Origin: Candidatus Omnitrophota bacterium
Lineage (GTDB): Bacteria; Omnitrophota; Omnitrophia; Omnitrophales; JAQTRP01
Direction: 5' to 3'
DNA: 46,284 bases
Assembly: GCA_028711765.1 (NCBI GenBank)
Contig: JAQTRP010000004.1
Span: 1-46,284, forward strand
Under the pieces are notes generated by a model, which saw only the letters and a list, made by a program, of their open reading frames with translations, searched no databases and was not told where the DNA came from. This document shows, piece by piece, positions 42,454 through 46,284 of this stretch (position 1 is its first letter; each line of letters begins with the position of its first letter). A program made the translations under genes and the position numbers.

Positions 42454-42939
42454 ATGCCTCGGCGGTACGGTGTTTTTTATGTTTCGTTTCCTTACGAGGG
42501 ATATATCCGGGTTATTTTCTCAGGTTACAAAGTCCGATCGGTTGCTTTTTGTAAATCAAAGCCGAAGACGCCTCAGGAAGATAGACACCCCCGGCTTCTA
42601 GAAAACTCTCTAAGGCAGTACTTCAAAGGCAGGAAAGTTTCTTTCTCAAGTTTCTCTTTGGATTGGAATCAAGGAACGGTATTTCAAGGGAAGGTCTGGA
42701 AAAGGGCGCGATGCATCCCTTACGGTAAGACACGCACTTATCGGCAGATCGCGGAGGCGGTTGGTAAGCCGCATGCCGCGCGCGCGGTGGGGAATGCGCT
42801 AAACGCCAATCCCTTTTTGATTTTGGTTCCTTGCCACCGCGTTGTTTCAAAAGGCGGCTTAGGTGGTTTTAAACCGGGACTTAGTCTAAAAAGGGCTTTA
42901 CTCAGGCTCGAAGGCTCAAAAACGCTATTTGACACTTAA
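42454..42939 (+). CDS. ogt: methylated-DNA-protein-cysteine methyltransferase
   Basis: 161 residues. The C-terminal DNA-binding domain shows FQGKVWKRARCIPYGKTRTY, then AARAVGNALNANPFLILVPC and HRVV. Cys127 is the acceptor that takes O6-alkyl groups from guanine in a suicide reaction. The N-terminal half is weakly conserved, as usual. No ribosome site stands before ATG 42454; a later start is possible. The promoter for the DUF5679 gene lies in its last codons. It could also be an alkyltransferase-like protein, but Cys is present, which argues against that. Confidence 0.9.
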   Translation: MPRRYGVFYVSFPYEGYIRVIFSGYKVRSVAFCKSKPKTPQEDRHPRLLENSLRQYFKGRKVSFSSFSLDWNQGTVFQGKVWKRARCIPYGKTRTYRQIAEAVGKPHAARAVGNALNANPFLILVPCHRVVSKGGLGGFKPGLSLKRALLRLEGSKTLFDT

Positions 42940-42957
42940 GGGCATGGATGCTATAAT
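42929..42957 (+). promoter_or_regulatory. consensus sigma70-type promoter of the DUF5679 gene
   Basis: Perfect boxes: TTGACA, 17-nt spacer, TATAAT. It overlaps the end of ogt, and ends 24 nt before ATG 42982. The strongest promoter match in the window. Confidence 0.8.
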
Positions 42958-42981
42958 GCCACAAAAATAGGAGGAGCGAAT

Positions 42982-43125
42982 ATGGAAGCATATTGTGTTA
43001 AGTGCAAGGCGAAGAAAGAGATACAGGACGCAAAAGAAGATGTTTTGAAGAACGGACGGAGGGCATTGAAGGGTAAATGCCCAACTTGCGGAACCACTCT
43101 CTGCCGTATTCTTGGCACGAAATAA
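42982..43125 (+). CDS. DUF5679-type small zinc-ribbon protein (47 aa)
   Basis: A 47-residue, basic protein with two Cys pairs: YCVKCKAK at 4-11 and KCPTCGTTLC at 32-41. The four Cys (5, 8, 33, 36) should hold one zinc. The pattern CVKCKxKKEIxxA...NGRxxxKGxCPxCG matches small DUF5679 proteins found in many bacteria and archaea; function unknown, perhaps nucleic-acid binding. AGGAGCGAAT precedes the ATG. It has its own consensus promoter and a strong terminator, so it is a monocistronic gene and probably highly expressed. Confidence 0.85.
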   Translation: MEAYCVKCKAKKEIQDAKEDVLKNGRRALKGKCPTCGTTLCRILGTK

Positions 43126-43173
43126 TTGCTAGTCGTAACCCGCAATGATATTAAGGGTTGCGGCTTTGTACTA

Positions 43174-43212
43174 ACAAAAAAGGCATACAGAACTCGTGTA
43201 TGCCTTTTTTGT
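43174..43212. terminator. strong symmetric (bidirectional) terminator
   Basis: A perfect 16-bp stem (43174..43189 with 43197..43212), core AAGGCATACA, with a 7-nt loop GAACTCG. A-run on the left and T-run on the right make it work in either direction. It closes the DUF5679 gene. Confidence 0.85.
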
Positions 43213-43220
43213 GTAAAAAG

Positions 43221-43284
43221 GCGATTACACAGATTCGAAAACAAGATTACGCAGATTAGCTTTTTCTCTAATCTGTGTAATCGG
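43221..43284. repeat. GATTACACAGATT repeats, direct and inverted
   Basis: GATTACACAGATT at 43223, GATTACGCAGATT at 43245 and the inverted AATCTGTGTAATC at 43270..43282. The last two form a hairpin with loop around CTTTTTCT. Same word as at 25452. Confidence 0.8.
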
Positions 43285-43343
43285 CTTTCTTAATCACTGT
43301 CTGCCGGCGGGTGTGTAATCATGCGTGATTTTTGAAAGGTTTT

Positions 43344-43679
43344 ATGCATCCCAAATCAATAGCGCTTTTAGCCAAAGAGGCCTGCGAGGAGAAAAAGGGG
43401 ACCGACGTTGTTATCCTCGATCTCCGCGGCCTCAGCTCCATTTGCGATTTCTTTGTTATCGCCTCCGGCGGTTCCGACCGCCATGTTGCCGCGCTGGCCG
43501 ATAATGTCCAGTTTAAACTGGAAGAAAAGAAGGTCGATATCGGGCATATCGAGGGCCTTCGCGACGCCCGGTGGGTGCTGATAGATTGCGGCAGTGTTAT
43601 CGCGCATGTGTTTTACAAAGAGACGCGTTTCTATTACGGCCTGGAGAGGCTGTGGGGCGATGCGCCCCGCGTCTCGTAG
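43344..43679 (+). CDS. rsfS: ribosomal silencing factor RsfS
   Basis: 111 residues from ATG 43344, with GAAAGG upstream; a TTG at 43332 is in frame but lies over that site. The DUF143/RsfS pattern is clear: DVVILDLRGLSSICDFFVIA, SGGSDRHVAALADNV, GHIEGLRDARWVLIDCG, and VIAHVFYKETRFYYGLERLW. It binds L14 of the large subunit and blocks subunit joining in poor conditions. It is 14 nt before argS, so translation genes are grouped here. Confidence 0.94.
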   Translation: MHPKSIALLAKEACEEKKGTDVVILDLRGLSSICDFFVIASGGSDRHVAALADNVQFKLEEKKVDIGHIEGLRDARWVLIDCGSVIAHVFYKETRFYYGLERLWGDAPRVS

Positions 43680-43693
43680 TTTGAGGCTTTTTT

Positions 43694-45358
43694 ATGAAAT
43701 CTAAAGTGGAGAAACTAATCTCATCAACGCTTGGCGAGATATGCTTAGCGCTTAAAGCCGAGCTTCCCAAAGATTTTTCCTTCGAGATAGACATTCCCCG
43801 GAATCCCGGGCACGGTGACCTCGCCGTTAACCTCGCTTTTAAGCTTTCGAAAATTGTACGCAGGAATCCCCTCGAGATTGCCCAGAGTTGCGCGACCATC
43901 TTAAGAAGGCGCCTTAATGAAAGCCCGGAGTTTACCGACGCCTTCCGCGCGATTGAGATAGAAGCGCCCGGTTTCATAAATTTCTTTTTTGAGCCCGCCG
44001 GCCTCGCTGATTCACTCATCGAGATTAAGCGCTCCGAAAAAACTTACGGCTCGTCGAAGCCCGCCGTTAAGAAGAAAGTGATCGTGGAATATGTGAGCGC
44101 CAATCCGACGGGGCCGCTTACCATCGCCCACGGCAGGCAGGCCGCGCTCGGAGATTCGCTCGCGCGGATATTTTCTTTTGCGGGTTATGACGTCTACAGC
44201 GAGTTTTATTTAAACGACCTCGGCCGCCAGATCGAAATACTCGGCAAAAGCGTATACGCCCGTTACGCCGAGCTTTGCGGAGGGAAGGCAGTTTTTCCCG
44301 AGGACGGCTATAAGGGCGAATATGTAATGGAACTTGCCGAAGAGCTGAAGGCAAAGCACGGTAAAAGTCTTTTAGACAGGGAAGACGCTGTATCGTTTTG
44401 CGCGGACTGGGCGGCGAAGACAATATTGAACGGGATAAAACTTGACCTGGCGAGCGTGGATGCGCACTTTGACAATTTTTTCAGCGAAAAGAGCCTAAGA
44501 CAATCCGGAAAGATCGAGAAGGTTCTGGATTTGTTGAAAAAGAAGGATTTGATTTATGAGAGCGAAGGCGCCGTTTGGTTCCGCTCTACCAAGTTGGGCG
44601 ACGACAAGGACAGGGTAGTACGCAAGTCAACCGGCGATTACACCTATCTTGCCCCTGATATCGCCTACCATAAGGATAAATTTGACCGCGGCTATGAGGT
44701 AATAGTAAACCTGTGGGGGCCCGATCATCACGGCTACGTCCCCAGGCTTAAGGCCGCGTGCGAGGCGTTGGGTTTTGAGAAGGACGATATCCACATACTC
44801 ATCGTCCAGCTCACGACGCTTTACCGTAAAGGAGAGCCCGTCAGGATGTCGACGCGGGCGGGCGAGTTTGTTACCCTGCGCGAGCTTCTCGACGAGGTCG
44901 GCCCCGATGCGACCCGGTTTTTCTTTCTTATGAGGAAGACCGACAGCCACCTCGATTTCGACCTTGAACTCGCGAAACAGAAGTCGATGGATAATCCCGT
45001 TTATTATCTGCAGTACGCGCACGCCAGGATCTCGAGCATTGTACGGCACTCGGAGATGGCACTTACGGATAAGGCCGATACCAATCTGATACGGGAGAAG
45101 GAAGAGCTCGTTCTCGTGAAGAAGCTGAATGATTTTCCCCATATAGTCAAGCAGGCGGCCGATAGCCTTGAGCCCTACCGCGTAATCGATTATCTCAGGG
45201 ATCTCGCGGCGACCTTCCACCAGTATTATCATATCCACCGTGTCGTTACAAAAGACGAAGCGCTTACCCGCTCACGGCTTCTTCTTATAGACTGTGTGCG
45301 CATTGTCTTGAGGAACGGCCTTATGCTCTTAGGGGTTTCCCAGCCGGAGAAAATGTGA
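43694..45358 (+). CDS. argS: arginyl-tRNA synthetase
   Basis: A 554-residue class I synthetase charging tRNA-Arg. The N-terminal Add1 domain recognises tRNA. The catalytic core shows VEYVSANPTGPLTIAHGRQA; the HIGH-equivalent is TIAH (143-146), with Thr replacing the first His. LTTLYRKGEPVRMSTRAGEF carries the loop that replaces KMSKS in ArgRS. The C-terminal DALR helical domain ends the protein (HQYYHIHRV, LRNGLMLLGVSQPEKM). Its stop overlaps the miaA start codon. The tRNA-Arg(TCG) at 4567 would be a substrate. Confidence 0.95.
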   Translation: MKSKVEKLISSTLGEICLALKAELPKDFSFEIDIPRNPGHGDLAVNLAFKLSKIVRRNPLEIAQSCATILRRRLNESPEFTDAFRAIEIEAPGFINFFFEPAGLADSLIEIKRSEKTYGSSKPAVKKKVIVEYVSANPTGPLTIAHGRQAALGDSLARIFSFAGYDVYSEFYLNDLGRQIEILGKSVYARYAELCGGKAVFPEDGYKGEYVMELAEELKAKHGKSLLDREDAVSFCADWAAKTILNGIKLDLASVDAHFDNFFSEKSLRQSGKIEKVLDLLKKKDLIYESEGAVWFRSTKLGDDKDRVVRKSTGDYTYLAPDIAYHKDKFDRGYEVIVNLWGPDHHGYVPRLKAACEALGFEKDDIHILIVQLTTLYRKGEPVRMSTRAGEFVTLRELLDEVGPDATRFFFLMRKTDSHLDFDLELAKQKSMDNPVYYLQYAHARISSIVRHSEMALTDKADTNLIREKEELVLVKKLNDFPHIVKQAADSLEPYRVIDYLRDLAATFHQYYHIHRVVTKDEALTRSRLLLIDCVRIVLRNGLMLLGVSQPEKM

Positions 45359-46284
45359 GTGCGAAGAAAATACTTTTCCTTGTCGGTCCTACCGCGAGCG
45401 GAAAGACCGAAATCTCCGTAAAACTTGCCCGGCGCCTCGGCGCTGAAATAATTTCGGCCGATTCCATGCAGGTCTACCGCGGTATGGATATCGGGACGGA
45501 CAAACCCTCAAGTACCGAACGCAGGATTGTTCCGCACCATATGATTAATATCCTATCGACGAGTGAGAATTTCTCCGTTTTTGATTTCAGGAGACGCTCG
45601 CTCGACGCTATTTTAAAAATTGAGAAAAAGCGGAGACTCCCTCTTGTGGTCGGGGGATCGGGGCTTTATATTAAGGCCATACTTGACGGTTTATCCGAAC
45701 AGCCGGGCGCAAGCTCCCGCCTAAGAGGCCGCCTCAGGCGTTTAGCCGCGGAGAAAGGCCTCGGTTTTCTTTATAGTCGTCTCGAAAAGCTCGATCCCGG
45801 CGCTGCTTGCAGGATTAATTCAAACGACGAGCGCAGGATCATACGTGCCCTTGAGGTTTACGAGCTCTCGAAGCGGCCCTTGACCGAATGGGAAAGAAGG
45901 ACAAGTCCGCTCGAGGAGTTGGGATATGAAGCGCGGGTATACGGACTTTTGTGGGATAGGCCGGCGCTTTATAAGCGTGTCGAGGAGAGGGTAGAAAAGA
46001 TGTTTGACGCGGGGCTCGTCAAGGAAGCGAGACGTCTTTTTAAAAAGAGGCTTTCCCAAACGGCGCGCCAGGCAGTGGGATATAAGGAATTATTCGGATA
46101 TTTCAGGGGGGAGAAGACTCTGGAGGAAGCGAAGGAAGAAATAGTCAAGGATACGCGCCATTTGGTCAAGAAGCAGATGACCTGGTTTCGTAAGGATAAT
46201 CGGATCCGCTGGATTGAGATGAATGGAACGAAGTCCGTTGAGGATGCGGCAGGCGAGATCGAGAAAGATGCTTCGGGATGGTTT
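45355..46284 (+). CDS. miaA: tRNA dimethylallyltransferase, 3' end cut by the window
   Basis: The frame is open from GTG 45355 to the window edge (310 codons, no stop). The GTGA overlap with argS and GGAGA 5 nt upstream fix the start. The P-loop GPTASGKT (11-18) and SADSMQVYRGMDIGTDKP bind DMAPP and tRNA. VGGSGLYIKAILDG and QTARQAVGYKELFGY are conserved. MiaA adds a dimethylallyl group to A37 of tRNAs reading UNN codons. It uses DMAPP from the same MEP pathway as dxr/ispG. Since family members are ~300-315 aa, only a few residues are missing. Confidence 0.94.
   Translation, partial: MSAKKILFLVGPTASGKTEISVKLARRLGAEIISADSMQVYRGMDIGTDKPSSTERRIVPHHMINILSTSENFSVFDFRRRSLDAILKIEKKRRLPLVVGGSGLYIKAILDGLSEQPGASSRLRGRLRRLAAEKGLGFLYSRLEKLDPGAACRINSNDERRIIRALEVYELSKRPLTEWERRTSPLEELGYEARVYGLLWDRPALYKRVEERVEKMFDAGLVKEARRLFKKRLSQTARQAVGYKELFGYFRGEKTLEEAKEEIVKDTRHLVKKQMTWFRKDNRIRWIEMNGTKSVEDAAGEIEKDASGWF

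Overview
The window is a gene-dense stretch of a Gram-negative-type bacterial chromosome with roughly balanced base composition. It has no phage, transposase, rRNA or CRISPR. The best lineage clue is the protein at 31588..31908, whose first ~50 residues look like the 'small basic protein' of the Chlamydiae/Verrucomicrobia/Lentisphaerae/Omnitrophota (PVC) assemblage. Together with the housekeeping order and many short palindromic repeats between genes, this suggests an Omnitrophota-like or other PVC-related organism. That is an inference from memory of families; no database search was possible. A two-membrane envelope is supported by a beta-barrel-type protein (3264), two lipoproteins (37925, 42184), an AsmA-like protein (38644), RseP and signal peptidase I.

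Layout. 1..3226: the end of one, then three complete, head-to-tail paralogues of the guanidino-group-modifying (amidinotransferase/deiminase) superfamily, followed by an outer-membrane-type protein. 4233..6350: tRNA-Arg, a metal-type permease, and a tRNA-Lys/Leu/Gly cluster full of inverted repeats. 6409..11421: trigger factor, ClpP, a class V aminotransferase and SerA (serine synthesis). 11495..19311: a tight run purA-uppS-cdsA-dxr-rseP-ispG-proS (purine synthesis, undecaprenyl and phospholipid precursors, the MEP isoprenoid pathway, envelope proteolysis, tRNA charging). 19697..22618: a soluble histidine kinase, a double-receiver regulator, an XRE regulator and an orphan small gene. 23033..29287: trpB, trpA, ruvX, an M16 protease, rpe and lepA.

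29484..33391 is an envelope-oriented run (lepB, two membrane-anchored SPOR proteins, a TPR protein, the small basic protein, a GNAT). It flows into a cyclic-di-GMP-flavoured group (two PilZ proteins, a YajQ/DUF520 protein, an STI1-like helical protein, a YjbQ enzyme). A large cNMP-binding/patatin fusion protein, a lipoprotein and an AsmA-like protein follow. 39996..46284 holds tRNA-Ala, nadE, ald, a lipoprotein, an alkylguanine methyltransferase, a 47-residue DUF5679 zinc-ribbon gene with consensus promoter and strong terminator, rsfS, argS and the start of miaA.

Most genes are on the plus strand; the only confident minus-strand gene is the XRE regulator (21516..22115). Start/stop overlaps of 4-26 bp are common, pointing to translational coupling. 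The most unusual content is (i) the tandem amidinotransferase-fold array, one member of which has lost the Asp of the catalytic HxD motif, and (ii) at least six recurring families of short palindromic or tandem repeats in the intergenic gaps, two of them next to near-identical promoters at 22960 and 37829.
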